Part shown: positions 17,077 through 26,153 of the stretch, piece by piece
Layout of the letters: each line of letters begins with the position of its first letter
How positions within the stretch are numbered: position 1 is the first letter of the stretch
NCBI GenBank assembly: GCA_018434355.1
Contig: JAHDPL010000003.1
Span: forward strand, 62,001 to 126,000
Origin: Sporomusaceae bacterium
Lineage (GTDB): Bacteria; Bacillota; Negativicutes; UBA1444
DNA length: 64,000 nucleotides
Reading direction: 5' to 3'
Translations under genes and position numbers: made by a program
The notes under the pieces: model-generated
Seen by the model: the letters and a program-made list of their open reading frames with translations, nothing else
Database searches by the model: none
What the model was told of the DNA's origin: nothing

Positions 17077-18450
17077 TTATTGGGTTTGCGGCGGAATGTC
17101 GTGAACCCTTTTGCTTCGCATTGCCAGTGTTTTCATTTCCCGTAGCATGAACCAACCGGTCACAATGGAGGCCCCCAGGTCCGACAGCGGTCCAGCCAGC
17201 CAGATGCCGTTCAGGCCAAAGAAATGCGGCAGCAGATAAACCAACGGGATTAACAGGATGATTTGCCGCAGCAGGTTGAAGACAATCGCATAGCCGGCCT
17301 TGCCTACGGCCTGATAATAATTGGCGCCGATCAGCTGAAAGCCGATGATTGGCAACAACAGCAGATAAAAACGCAAGCCGTCCGCGCCCAGTTGCACCAA
17401 CTCGGCGTGACCGTTAAACAATCGCACAATCTGCTCGGCAAAAAGCTGGACGCCGGCGAATCCGAGCAGACAGAACCCGGTCGCTGCCAGTACGGCCAGT
17501 CGGACGACTTCGATCACCCGCTGAAATTTTCCTGCGCCGAAATTGTAACCGATAATCGGCTGCGCCCCCTGACTGATGCCCATTACCGGCATCAGGATCA
17601 GCATCATCACCCGGTTGACGACGCCGAATGCCGCTACCGCCAGACCTCCGCCGTAAGCCAGCAGATTGAAATTGAGCACCACCATCACCAGCCCTGCTCC
17701 GATCTGAAGTAAAAAAGGCGCCATGCCGATGCGGGCGATTTCGCTGAAGATCTTGCGTTGCAAGCGCAGGTTTTGCACTTTTAGTTGCATCGTGCCGGTG
17801 CCTTTGATGAAGTAAACCAACACCCAGACGGTCGCTACGATCTGGGCGGCGACGGTGGCCCAGGCCGAACCCTTGATACCCATGTCGAAACCGAAGATGA
17901 ACAGCGGATTGAGCGCCGCATTGAGCAGCGCGGCGATCAACATCGTTTTCAGTGCGGTGTGAGGGTCGCCCTGGGCCCGGATCAGGTTGTTCAGGCCAAA
18001 ACTCACATGCATGAAAATGCTGCCGCCAAGGATGATCAGCGAAAAATCACGGGCATAAGGCATTACTTCCGGCGTCGCGCCGAGAAACAGCAACAGCGGA
18101 TCAAGAAACCACAACGACACGGCGGTGGTGAGCAGCACCAGAATAATTACCAATGAAAGGGCGTTGCCCAGAATCAGTTCCGCGCCGGCTTTGTCCTTTT
18201 GGCCGAGACGGATCGAAATCAGCGAACCGGCCCCCAGGCCGACAAACATGCCTACTCCCATCAGAATCAACATCAGCGGGAATACCAGCGTGACAGCCAC
18301 CAGGCCGATCTCGCCGACGCCCTGTCCGACAAAAATGCTATCAACTACGTTATATAAAGCATTTACGACCATGCCGATGATCGCCGGGCCGGAATAGCGT
18401 CGCAACAAAGTCGCGACTTTCTCCTCGCCCAGTGCGGTTGACTTGTCCAT
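17077..18450 (-). CDS. MATE family efflux transporter
   Basis: A 457-residue protein with about twelve membrane helices in two bundles. The N-terminal segment RRYSGPAIIGMVVNALYNVVDSIFVGQGVGEIGL carries the conserved DSIFVGQ and placement typical of MATE multidrug/Na+ or H+ antiporters of the MepA/NorM type; this is a quoted stretch only in part (key: N.LYNVVDS.FVG). AGGAGG lies just before the ATG. It is a single-gene unit with its own terminator. Substrate unknown. Confidence 0.9.
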   Translation of the reverse strand: MDKSTALGEEKVATLLRRYSGPAIIGMVVNALYNVVDSIFVGQGVGEIGLVAVTLVFPLMLILMGVGMFVGLGAGSLISIRLGQKDKAGAELILGNALSLVIILVLLTTAVSLWFLDPLLLFLGATPEVMPYARDFSLIILGGSIFMHVSFGLNNLIRAQGDPHTALKTMLIAALLNAALNPLFIFGFDMGIKGSAWATVAAQIVATVWVLVYFIKGTGTMQLKVQNLRLQRKIFSEIARIGMAPFLLQIGAGLVMVVLNFNLLAYGGGLAVAAFGVVNRVMMLILMPVMGISQGAQPIIGYNFGAGKFQRVIEVVRLAVLAATGFCLLGFAGVQLFAEQIVRLFNGHAELVQLGADGLRFYLLLLPIIGFQLIGANYYQAVGKAGYAIVFNLLRQIILLIPLVYLLPHFFGLNGIWLAGPLSDLGASIVTGWFMLREMKTLAMRSKRVHDIPPQTQ

Positions 18451-18548
18451 GAATCCTCCTGAGTTTTCCTGTGAAGAGTTTTTTTGACGATTTAATTATT
18501 ATACCACTTTCGCACTACAAACGCAGAAATGTCCTCCGGACAAAACAA

Positions 18549-18573
18549 AAGAACCTCGCGCGAGGTTCTTTAT
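18549..18573. terminator. perfect palindrome, terminator
   Basis: AAGAACCTCGC and GCGAGGTTCTT form a perfect 22-base palindrome (18549-18570), with TTTATTT after it on the plus strand and TTTTGTTTTG on the minus strand. On the minus strand it follows the hydrolase gene that ends at 18601. Confidence 0.8.
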
Positions 18574-18600
18574 TTGCAGCAATTGAGTTGCTCGGTTTGT

Positions 18601-19593
18601 TCAGGGCCAGTTCGTGGCAAAGGTCTGTGGTTCCTGTATCGAACGGGCAAATCCCTGCACGATTGTCCGGTAACGAGACCGGTCGGTGAAAATTGAGCTG
18701 ACGTGGTCGGCGCGGGGAAACAGTTGAATCTGCCGCTGTCCCTTGGTGGCGCTGAACAGCTGCTGTGACATGTTGGCAGGTACCAATCGGTCTGCTTCGC
18801 CATGGATATACAGCACCGGTGTGGTCACTTGTTTCACGACCCTGAGCGGCGCAGCATCGCCAAAAGTGAACCGCGAGCGCAAGAAGGTGACTGCGTTGGC
18901 GTAGGGCAACAGGACCTGCGGCGGAATGTTGCCTGGTAGCTGCAAGCGCTGGTTCATCTGATCGGCCAGCAAAGACTCCAGGTCGGAGTAGGCGCTGTCT
19001 GCAATGTAAAACGCCACCCGTTTATTGGATTCGTTCAAGCCGGCATGCAGCAGAGCCGTCGCCGCGCCCATCGAAATGCCGTGCATGCCGATGATTCCTG
19101 CGGGGTAGCGGTGGCGTAGCCAATCGACCCACTGGTCTACATCATGTTTTTCATACACTCCCCAGGTGACCGAATCGCCGCCGCTGTCGCCATGCGCCCG
19201 CGAATCGACCAGCAGCAGGTTGTAGCCGGCATTCAAATAGATGTTTACATAACTAAGCCCGGCCAAGCGGCTTTCGCTGAAGCCATGCAAGAAGATCAAG
19301 GTCTTATCAGTCGTTTGCGGATTGGGAATAAAGGTGCCGGTCAATGAATAGCCAAAACGCGACGGCATCCGGATATCTTGCCAGTTGCGTGACGTTTTAC
19401 CGTTTTCGAGAATTTGCTGCCAGCGGCCGGTGTTGTTCGCATGTAAACGGGAATGACGGACGCACATTTCGTTATATATGATGTTGCCCATGAACAAGCC
19501 GACCGCATTGACAGCAAAAAATGCGAAAAAGAGCAATATAAGCAGGAGGCGTCGCCAAAAGTTTTTGCCGCTAATAAATTTTTTGATAGCCAT
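18601..19593 (-). CDS. membrane-anchored alpha/beta hydrolase
   Basis: The 330-residue protein has one N-terminal membrane helix (about residues 14-38) and an alpha/beta hydrolase fold outside. LIFLHGFSES is the oxyanion region, GMHGISMGAATA holds the nucleophile serine in a GxSxG elbow, a late HGEADRLVP provides the acid and DHVSS the catalytic histidine. Similar proteins are described as extracytoplasmic esterases/peptidases of the YqkD/BEM46 type; the substrate is unknown. Single gene, followed by a strong palindromic terminator. Confidence 0.85.
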   Translation of the reverse strand: MAIKKFISGKNFWRRLLLILLFFAFFAVNAVGLFMGNIIYNEMCVRHSRLHANNTGRWQQILENGKTSRNWQDIRMPSRFGYSLTGTFIPNPQTTDKTLIFLHGFSESRLAGLSYVNIYLNAGYNLLLVDSRAHGDSGGDSVTWGVYEKHDVDQWVDWLRHRYPAGIIGMHGISMGAATALLHAGLNESNKRVAFYIADSAYSDLESLLADQMNQRLQLPGNIPPQVLLPYANAVTFLRSRFTFGDAAPLRVVKQVTTPVLYIHGEADRLVPANMSQQLFSATKGQRQIQLFPRADHVSSIFTDRSRYRTIVQGFARSIQEPQTFATNWP

Positions 19594-19674
19594 GAACTCC
19601 TCGCGCTGATCAAGGGATCAGCAGTGGGTTATACCATTCATTTTATCAAAAAATAATTCTTGTAGCGAGACTTT

Positions 19675-20979
19675 CTATTCCGCCTGCAAGGTCACTACTG
19701 TCTTGACAATTAATTCCACGCCGGTGGACAGGACTGATTCGTCAAAATCAAACTTGTCATTGTGATGTCCGGCGGATAGATTGGCGCCCAGCATGAAATA
19801 GGTGCCGAGACCGCCGTTTTCCTGAACCACCGTCATCAGGTGAGAAAAGTCTTCAGTGGCGCCAAACCCTATGTAGTCGCGAATGTCGTTGAAGCAGCCC
19901 ATTTCGATGGCGACTTTTTTCAGAACGTCGCGGGTGGCGGGGCTACTTTCGCCGCTTTTGGTGCCGCCTACCATCTCAATGTGGTAATCCACGCCGTAGG
20001 TGAGGGCTGACCCTTCGATGATCCGGCGGGCTTCGCCGGCCATGAATTCATCGATCTCACTGGTTTCACCGCGGGTTTCCATTTTGAAAACGGCATGGGC
20101 TGGTATCACGTTGCGGCCTTCGCCAGCTACCAACGTACCGACGGTGATGCGGGTGGCGCCTTGCCCGTGTCGGGCGATCGCATGTAGGTTGAGCGAGGCA
20201 GAAGCGGCCGCCAGCAGGGCGTTTTTGCCTTCCTGCGGCGCGGCGCCTGCGTGGGCCGGTTTACCAGTATAAGTGACATCCAGCTTGGTGGTGGCGAGGA
20301 ATTTCCCGGTGCTGCAGATCAACTGGCCGGTTTTGGTGGCTTGGAACCCGATATGCACGCCGAGGATATGGTCGACTCCGTCCACCGCACCTGCGCCAAC
20401 CATGGCCCGGGCGCCGCGGCTACCTTCTTCGCCCGGCTCAAAAATCAGTCGGATTTTGCCTTTCAGCTCCGATTTCATCTCTGTCAACAGGCTGGCAACA
20501 CCCAGTCCCATCGCCACATGTCCATCGTGACCACAGGCGTGGGCTGCGCCGGGGTTGACCGAGGCGAAACTTTCTTTGCGGGGAAAGTGTTCTGCAGTGC
20601 TTGCCTCATTGATGTCATTGGCGTCAATGTCAAACCGCAGGGCAATCAGCGGGCCAGGTTTGCCGCTGTCCAGCTCGGCGACCAAGCCAGTCAGGCCGCC
20701 TTCCATCGCTTTTACCAGCGCCGGATCCGCGCCCTGCTTGACCGCGCGTTCCATATGTGCGCTCAATTCGTCAGGCGCAGGTACGCCGAGCATATCGGCT
20801 TTTTTTACCGCTGCTTCGCCCATTTTAACTTCATAACCTAGTTCTTTCAACCGGGCGGCGATCACCGCGGCGGTGCGAAACTCGGTCCAGCCGACCTCCG
20901 CGTGCCGGTGGATGTCACGGCGCAGGCGGACCAGTTCGGCTTGCATCGCCTGTGATTTTTGTCGAATCAGGTCATTCAC
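19675..20979 (-). CDS. M20D family amidohydrolase (AbgA-like)
   Basis: A metal-dependent amidohydrolase of 434 residues. RRDIHRHAEVGWTEFRTA marks the N-terminal catalytic domain, with metal ligands in HACGHDGH and FEPGEEGSRG; a lid/dimerisation domain lies in the middle. An insertion (about residues 60-95) before the core resembles p-aminobenzoyl-glutamate hydrolase subunit AbgA and related enzymes that cleave N-acyl amino acids. I prefer GTG 20979 because AAGGAG is nine bases upstream; a TTG at 20988 is too close to it. Next to a DcuC-type carrier and a second amidohydrolase, it probably releases an amino acid from an acylated substrate. Confidence 0.85.
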   Translation of the reverse strand: MNDLIRQKSQAMQAELVRLRRDIHRHAEVGWTEFRTAAVIAARLKELGYEVKMGEAAVKKADMLGVPAPDELSAHMERAVKQGADPALVKAMEGGLTGLVAELDSGKPGPLIALRFDIDANDINEASTAEHFPRKESFASVNPGAAHACGHDGHVAMGLGVASLLTEMKSELKGKIRLIFEPGEEGSRGARAMVGAGAVDGVDHILGVHIGFQATKTGQLICSTGKFLATTKLDVTYTGKPAHAGAAPQEGKNALLAAASASLNLHAIARHGQGATRITVGTLVAGEGRNVIPAHAVFKMETRGETSEIDEFMAGEARRIIEGSALTYGVDYHIEMVGGTKSGESSPATRDVLKKVAIEMGCFNDIRDYIGFGATEDFSHLMTVVQENGGLGTYFMLGANLSAGHHNDKFDFDESVLSTGVELIVKTVVTLQAE

Positions 20980-21025
20980 GGCAAACAACTCCTTAAACTA
21001 ATATATTCATTGAATTTATTGAATG

Positions 21026-22285
21026 CTAAAGCAGAATGAACATCGCGGCGATAATCGCCAAAATCATGCCGGGTGCGTTGCGTTTGGCCAGCTCCATCGG
21101 ATTCACCTGGGCGATGGTGGCACAGATGATGCAAGCGCCGGTGATCGGTGACATGGTCCGGCCCAGTGCGCCGCCTAGCGTTGCGATACTGCCCATCCGG
21201 ATCGGTTCGATACCAAACTGCATGGCATGCGGCGTGACCGCCTCATTGAAGGCAAATGCCGCCGCATCGCCGGAACCGGCGATGATCGCCAGGGAAAAAG
21301 GACCGAATGTCGCTGCATATTTGGCGATGCCGGTCGAGCTGATCATCATGTCGATGAACGCCTTGACCAGACCAATCTCCTGCATTCCGCTTACAAAAAC
21401 GCCGGCAGCGATGATGATGCCCATGATTTGACCATAGGCCGTTCCCATACCGTCAAAAAACGCTTTGGTTACATCGGCCGGGTTTTTGCGGGTCACGATA
21501 ATCGCCAGAATGGCGCCAATGATCATCGCATGAGATACCCCCAGCTTTTTCAGCATCGGCACTAGACCTGTAGCGCCCAGCACCAGCAGAACAACCGGAA
21601 TGATCGGCACGATCGCGAACAGGAAGTTGGCCTGAAGTTCCTGGGTCGCTGATTTGGCGGTCGATTCCGGGGCGACATAGCCACGGTCTTCTTTCAGGAT
21701 ATACGCGACAACCGTGATCGAGATAGCGGCAATAATTCCTGCCACGATATCGGCAGTCGAGTGGACGGCAATTACCTGCATCACATCCACTTTGGCGATT
21801 TTTGCCACGAACGGGTTGTGAGCCAGGCCAGGATTAAGCATGCTGCCGAAGGTTCCGGCGAATACTGCGGCTCCGGCGGTAGCGGGATGGACGCCCGACG
21901 CGATGAGGATCGGGATGAAGATCGCGCCGACGGCGGCTGATACGCCGGCTGCGCTGGGCAATGCGATGTTGATTGCGAAGGTGCCGAGGGTTGCGCCGGG
22001 AATCAGGATCGGCCGAACTTTTTTCAGGCCGTTGGCGACCAGATTAATCAAGTGCCTGTCACATTCGGTTGCTTTCATGACCAGGGCAAAGCCCATGACC
22101 GAACAGATGGCTTGGATCAATCCGCTTGTCACCATTGTCTTGGCGAAAGCATCAAATGCGGCCAGCGGCTTCAGCGCCAGGGAGGCCATTAACAGACCCG
22201 AACCGAACAGAACCATTCTGGTTTCGTACTGTTTGACAAGCAGATAGATTGTGATACAGACAATTAACGCGCCTACGTAGACCAT
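21026..22285 (-). CDS. DcuC-family C4-dicarboxylate/amino-acid carrier
   Basis: A 419-residue membrane protein with about eleven to twelve helices. The FAINIALPSAAGVSAAVGAI and GSGDAAAFAFNEAVTPHA stretches, and the related GRTMSPITGACIICA, are typical of the DcuC family of anaerobic C4-dicarboxylate carriers. DcuC exchanges fumarate, succinate or aspartate, but more distant members carry other organic anions. AAGGAGG precedes the ATG. It lies between two amidohydrolases in the same direction (26 bases to the upstream gene), suggesting it imports their substrate or exports a product. Confidence 0.85.
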   Translation of the reverse strand: MVYVGALIVCITIYLLVKQYETRMVLFGSGLLMASLALKPLAAFDAFAKTMVTSGLIQAICSVMGFALVMKATECDRHLINLVANGLKKVRPILIPGATLGTFAINIALPSAAGVSAAVGAIFIPILIASGVHPATAGAAVFAGTFGSMLNPGLAHNPFVAKIAKVDVMQVIAVHSTADIVAGIIAAISITVVAYILKEDRGYVAPESTAKSATQELQANFLFAIVPIIPVVLLVLGATGLVPMLKKLGVSHAMIIGAILAIIVTRKNPADVTKAFFDGMGTAYGQIMGIIIAAGVFVSGMQEIGLVKAFIDMMISSTGIAKYAATFGPFSLAIIAGSGDAAAFAFNEAVTPHAMQFGIEPIRMGSIATLGGALGRTMSPITGACIICATIAQVNPMELAKRNAPGMILAIIAAMFILL

Positions 22286-22311
22286 GAACGAAGCCTCCTT
22301 TTAATTTTGTT

Positions 22312-23724
22312 TCAGAGCGGTTGATAGAAACCGCTTTGGGCCAGGTCGACAATGATTGGCGACAACCCTTTGTCCTTGACGAAGCTAGCCCCGGCTGCGG
22401 TTGTGATCGCCTGAGCGCCTTTGCCGCAGACATAACCCTTGTGCATGATGACTTTTCCGTTGACCAGGCTCATCACCGGCTGCTGATTATTAAGGTTTAG
22501 CACGGTGATATCGGCATCGGCGCCCGGTCGGAAGTGTCCTTTTTGGGTCAGGCCAAGAATCCGCGCTGGATTGTAACTGGTTTTCTGGACAAACTCTTTA
22601 AGGGTCAGCGCTTGCAGTTTTACTAGGGCCAGGCCCATTTGCACGATGACATTGCGAGGAATACCACCGCCATCGGTACTGATACAGTCAACCACAAACC
22701 TGCCGTCCGGCCGCTTGGCAACCGCAAGCCGCAGCCGCGGTTCCGGCGGATTGACTTTGAAACTTACGGTGGTATCCGTGCCCAGATCCCGCCAATAAGC
22801 GACGGCTCGTTCACCGGTGGCCAGCACCATCCGACCGCCTTCCTCCATGTTGATGTTGGCCCAGCCAGCTCGGATCGCTTCTTCAAAACCTGACTCGGTT
22901 TTGGCAAAGCCGCCCATGGCCAGATTGGTTTGAGTCTGCAGGCTTTCCGGAACGCCTTGGCTGCATTTGGCGCTGGTGCCGTTCATCGGTGACAGGTACG
23001 ATTCGGAGCGGATGGCTGGATTATTGACAAGCGCGCTGATTGCTTCTTCGGCTTCCGTCATATAGGGGCGCTTGAGTCCTCGTGTGTAACTGTTGATGTG
23101 GGCGATGTGCAGGGCATGACCGTTGGCCAGTTTCACTGCTTCCAGAAGCCCGTCGATGTTGGAACCGTTGCTGGCGGTGCCACAATGGAAAGCAATGTAA
23201 GCTTTGTTCTGATTAACCAGTTCGATTGCCCGGGCCGTTGCTTCTGAGGTCAGCGGATAATGACCGCCCAGCAGTTTTAGACCGATCGCGCCCTGACTGA
23301 GGCAGCGGTCGAGCAGGGATTGTAGTTCGGCCCGGTCGGGGTCAGGGGTTTTGACTGTGTGCTCCGGTCGCACGTACTCAATACTGGCAATATTCAATCC
23401 AGCGCCATAGTCGCGGGCAAGGTCCCAGACCCCTTCCACCGGCCCTGCCATGTCGAGCGCGGTGGTTACGCCAGCCAATGCCAGCATCTTGTGCCCATAG
23501 CGCCCGCCGATCCAGTTGGAAAAGTGTGTGTGGATGTCAATAATCCCAGGGACGACATGCTGACCGGTCAGGTCGAAGACTTCGCGGGCCAGGCTTGGGT
23601 TCAGGCCAGCGGCGATTTCGACGATCTGTCCGTCCGCAATTGCCACATCCAGCAATTCTTCCCGGTCGGTGGCATAGTCGACGACGGTTCCGCTCCGGAG
23701 CAGGATGTCATACTTATAGGCCAT
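22312..23724 (-). CDS. amidohydrolase family protein (D-aminoacylase/dihydroorotase-like)
   Basis: A 470-residue metal-dependent hydrolase with a beta-sandwich split around a barrel. The metal motif is DIHTHF, the bridging lysine is probably in GAIGLKLLGGHYPL, and further ligands are in HIAHINS and STDGGG. The C-terminal part TSYNPARILGLTQKGHFRPGADADITVL is typical of D-aminoacylase and dihydroorotase relatives. It probably hydrolyses an N-acyl amino acid, an imide or a cyclic amide; neighbours acting on D-amino acids favour an N-acyl-D-amino-acid deacylase. AAGGAGGAG precedes the ATG. Part of the operon with 23744-24856 and the DcuC-type gene. Confidence 0.8.
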   Translation of the reverse strand: MAYKYDILLRSGTVVDYATDREELLDVAIADGQIVEIAAGLNPSLAREVFDLTGQHVVPGIIDIHTHFSNWIGGRYGHKMLALAGVTTALDMAGPVEGVWDLARDYGAGLNIASIEYVRPEHTVKTPDPDRAELQSLLDRCLSQGAIGLKLLGGHYPLTSEATARAIELVNQNKAYIAFHCGTASNGSNIDGLLEAVKLANGHALHIAHINSYTRGLKRPYMTEAEEAISALVNNPAIRSESYLSPMNGTSAKCSQGVPESLQTQTNLAMGGFAKTESGFEEAIRAGWANINMEEGGRMVLATGERAVAYWRDLGTDTTVSFKVNPPEPRLRLAVAKRPDGRFVVDCISTDGGGIPRNVIVQMGLALVKLQALTLKEFVQKTSYNPARILGLTQKGHFRPGADADITVLNLNNQQPVMSLVNGKVIMHKGYVCGKGAQAITTAAGASFVKDKGLSPIIVDLAQSGFYQPL

Positions 23725-23743
23725 GTCAAACTCCTCCTTTTTT

Positions 23744-24856
23744 TCAACGGGTTTTGCCGCGGGCGGAGATCGCTAGCTCGCCGAGGACATTTCCCTGAGA
23801 AACCGCATAGGCGCTGTCATATAAATTACAGACCGGACAGATATGATTCGGGATGATTTCCAGTTTGTCGCCCAGCTTGAGTTCGGCTCGCAAGGCCGCA
23901 TCATAAATCAGGCCGTGTTCGTCAAACATGCCGCTGAGGCGGACGTTGGCAGAGTTTTTGACCAGGCCGTAGCCTTGAGTGGCGCAGATGCCTTCGCTGC
24001 GGGTTTGGAGGGTAAGCGCCTTGGCGCCGGTATCCAGCACGATCCGCTCGGCGGTGGGCAGACTGATGACGCTTGCCAGCACGCTAGCGGCGCAGCGGCT
24101 GTAATCGGCGATGGCGGTTCCCTGACCGACATCCATGAAGATGTAAGTTCCGGGCCGGATTTCGCTGATGCCTGGCAGGACCTCCGAATGCATCAAGGAA
24201 GGGGTGGCGCCGATGCTGACCGTATCGATGTCCGCTCCCAGCTCGCGGACCAATTTGGCAGCCCACAGCGTACGGTTCTGGCTGTCCAGGCAAAGCCTGC
24301 GGCAATCTTCGCTGCTCTTTGCTTTGTAAGTATGGCCCTCATGCGAAAAAACACCTTTTAGTACAACCTTGGTTTGCGCTTGGATATGTTTGACGAGTTG
24401 AATCAATTGCGCTTCCTCAATGACACCGGAACGGTTTTCGCCGGTTTCGATCTCGATCAGCACTTCGACCGGCTGCGGTTCGTCGCGAAAAACGGTTGCC
24501 AGCTGGTCAATCTGAACCGGATTGTCAACGCCCAGCCGGATTTTGATCTGGCGAGCCAGCTGGCGGATTCGCTCCAGTTTTCTAATACCGACAATCTGGT
24601 TGGCGATGAAGATGTCCGATAGTCCTGCCGCAGCCATGACCTCGGCTTCACCGACTTTTGCCACTGTGATGCCGCGTGCGCCGGCTGCAATCTGCAGTTT
24701 GGCCAGCTCCGGCATTTTGTGCGTTTTGGTATGCGGCCGCAGGGCAACGCCATATTTGTCGGCTTTTTCCTGCATCCGTGAGATATTTTCGTGGACCAGG
24801 TCCATGTCGATCAGCAGGGCAGGGGTATCGAGCTGACTATATTTAGATAGAACCAT
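23744..24856 (-). CDS. PLP-dependent D-threonine aldolase/D-serine dehydratase-like enzyme
   Basis: A 370-residue fold-type III enzyme. The N-terminal alanine-racemase-like barrel starts TPALLIDMDLVHENI and has the PLP lysine in LRPHTKTHK. The C-terminal beta domain ends with a metal site, HICPVCN, whose His and Cys bind Zn2+ in eukaryotic-type D-serine dehydratase (DSD1) and Mn2+-type D-threonine aldolases. It should cleave or dehydrate a D-hydroxy amino acid. ATG 24856 is used because GGAGGTG lies about eleven bases upstream; an in-frame ATG at 24919 overlaps the preceding terminator. First gene of the downstream sub-operon after that terminator. Confidence 0.85.
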   Translation of the reverse strand: MVLSKYSQLDTPALLIDMDLVHENISRMQEKADKYGVALRPHTKTHKMPELAKLQIAAGARGITVAKVGEAEVMAAAGLSDIFIANQIVGIRKLERIRQLARQIKIRLGVDNPVQIDQLATVFRDEPQPVEVLIEIETGENRSGVIEEAQLIQLVKHIQAQTKVVLKGVFSHEGHTYKAKSSEDCRRLCLDSQNRTLWAAKLVRELGADIDTVSIGATPSLMHSEVLPGISEIRPGTYIFMDVGQGTAIADYSRCAASVLASVISLPTAERIVLDTGAKALTLQTRSEGICATQGYGLVKNSANVRLSGMFDEHGLIYDAALRAELKLGDKLEIIPNHICPVCNLYDSAYAVSQGNVLGELAISARGKTR

Positions 24857-24915
24857 TGCTGAGAGCACCTCCGGATTCAGTTCGTTTGCGTATTTTCCCT
24901 TATAATTGGAGTATG

Positions 24916-24961
24916 GCAAAAGAGGCTCAAATTCGTTGAAACAAATTTGAGCCTCTTTTGC
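24916..24961 (-). terminator. strong hairpin ending the TRAP/D-cysteine desulfhydrase unit
   Basis: An 18-base perfect inverted repeat (24916-24933 with 24944-24961, arms GCAAAAGAGGCTCAAATT) encloses a ten-base loop. It separates the gene ending at 25036 from the aldolase-like gene and should terminate transcripts from the TRAP operon, so the downstream genes probably have their own promoter. Confidence 0.8.
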
Positions 24962-25035
24962 ATCATTATTTTATGCGCTTTCGATCAGTCCGAAAACTCA
25001 ACGTTCGCATGTTATTGCCTTTTCCTCTGCCAGAA

Positions 25036-26031
25036 TTAGGATTGAGCAAAGTAGTCTTTGTAGTGGTAGAGCGCGGGAGAACCGCCGGTGTGGACAAAGA
25101 CGACGTTTTCGCCTTTTTTGAAACGTCCCTGGCGAATCAGGCCGAGCAAACCGGCAAACGATTTTCCGGTATAGACAGGGTCCAGCAGGATCGCTTCGGT
25201 ACGGGCCATCAGTTTTACAGCCTCTACCATTTCCGGTGTTGGTAGCGAGTAACCGGGGCCTACATAACCTTCCACACAATCGACCATCGCTTCAGGGAAG
25301 TCAAGGCCGAACCGTTTGGCGGTTGCCACTGCGTCCTTGATAATGACAGGGCGCTGGGTTTCGTTCGGGCGGCTGATATTAATGCCTACCACCGGAATGT
25401 TGGTGTTGTTGCCCCAGAAGCCTACAGCCAGTCCTGCATGGGTTCCGCCGCTGCCGCTGGTGCACACGACATAATCGATATTCAGCCCTTTGTCAAATGC
25501 TTGAGCGATGATTTCTTCGGCGCAGGCGACGTAGCCGAGCGTGCCGACCGCATTGGAGCCGCCGCCGGGAATGATATAGGGTTTGCCGCCTTTTTGGCGA
25601 ATGGAATCGGCCAGTTTTTCCATTGCTTCCATCATATTGGATCCGCCAGGAACTACAGTGACGCTGGCGATTCCCATCAGATGAAACAGAAAATTGTTGC
25701 CGGAAGCTTGCTCGTTATAACTGCCAGGAACGCGTTCCTCAATGATGAAATGACAGGGCAGGCCTTCCTTGCAAGCGGCCGCCAGCGTCAACCGGCAGTG
25801 GTTCGATTGTACCGCGCCGCAGGTAATCAAGGTATCGGCGCCCTGCGCAAAGGCATCGGCGACCAGGAATTCAAGTTTGCGGGTCTTGTTGCCGCCTCCG
25901 GCCAGACCAAGCATATCATCCCGCTTGATCCAGATGTTTGGTCCGTTCAGTTCCTTGGTGAGACGGGGCAGAAACTCCAGGGGAGTCTGTCCTTCAGTGT
26001 AACGTCGACGAGGAAATTGTGCCAGATTCAT
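25036..26031 (-). CDS. D-cysteine desulfhydrase / L-cysteate sulfo-lyase family PLP enzyme
   Basis: A 331-residue fold-type II PLP enzyme of the ACC-deaminase family. The PLP lysine is in GGGNKTRKLEFL near residue 51, GAVQSNHCR binds the substrate carboxylate, and a glycine loop GSGGTHAG holds the phosphate. Two close relatives are possible: D-cysteine desulfhydrase (DcyD), which releases sulfide, pyruvate and ammonia, and L-cysteate sulfo-lyase (CuyA), which releases sulfite. The start FPRRRYTEG.TPLE is close to what I recall for CuyA, but this does not settle it. GGAGG precedes the ATG. It is the last gene of the TRAP unit, suggesting its substrate comes in through DctPQM. Confidence 0.82.
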   Translation of the reverse strand: MNLAQFPRRRYTEGQTPLEFLPRLTKELNGPNIWIKRDDMLGLAGGGNKTRKLEFLVADAFAQGADTLITCGAVQSNHCRLTLAAACKEGLPCHFIIEERVPGSYNEQASGNNFLFHLMGIASVTVVPGGSNMMEAMEKLADSIRQKGGKPYIIPGGGSNAVGTLGYVACAEEIIAQAFDKGLNIDYVVCTSGSGGTHAGLAVGFWGNNTNIPVVGINISRPNETQRPVIIKDAVATAKRFGLDFPEAMVDCVEGYVGPGYSLPTPEMVEAVKLMARTEAILLDPVYTGKSFAGLLGLIRQGRFKKGENVVFVHTGGSPALYHYKDYFAQS

Positions 26032-26153
26032 TTTAGTTCCACCTCTCCATTTATTTTTTTCTTAATCTGATATCAAGTATAGACCATAATCGGAAAATTA
26101 AAAATGATCCTGATGTCAAAAGCCACTTTAATTCTCCCCAATGCCGGAAACTA

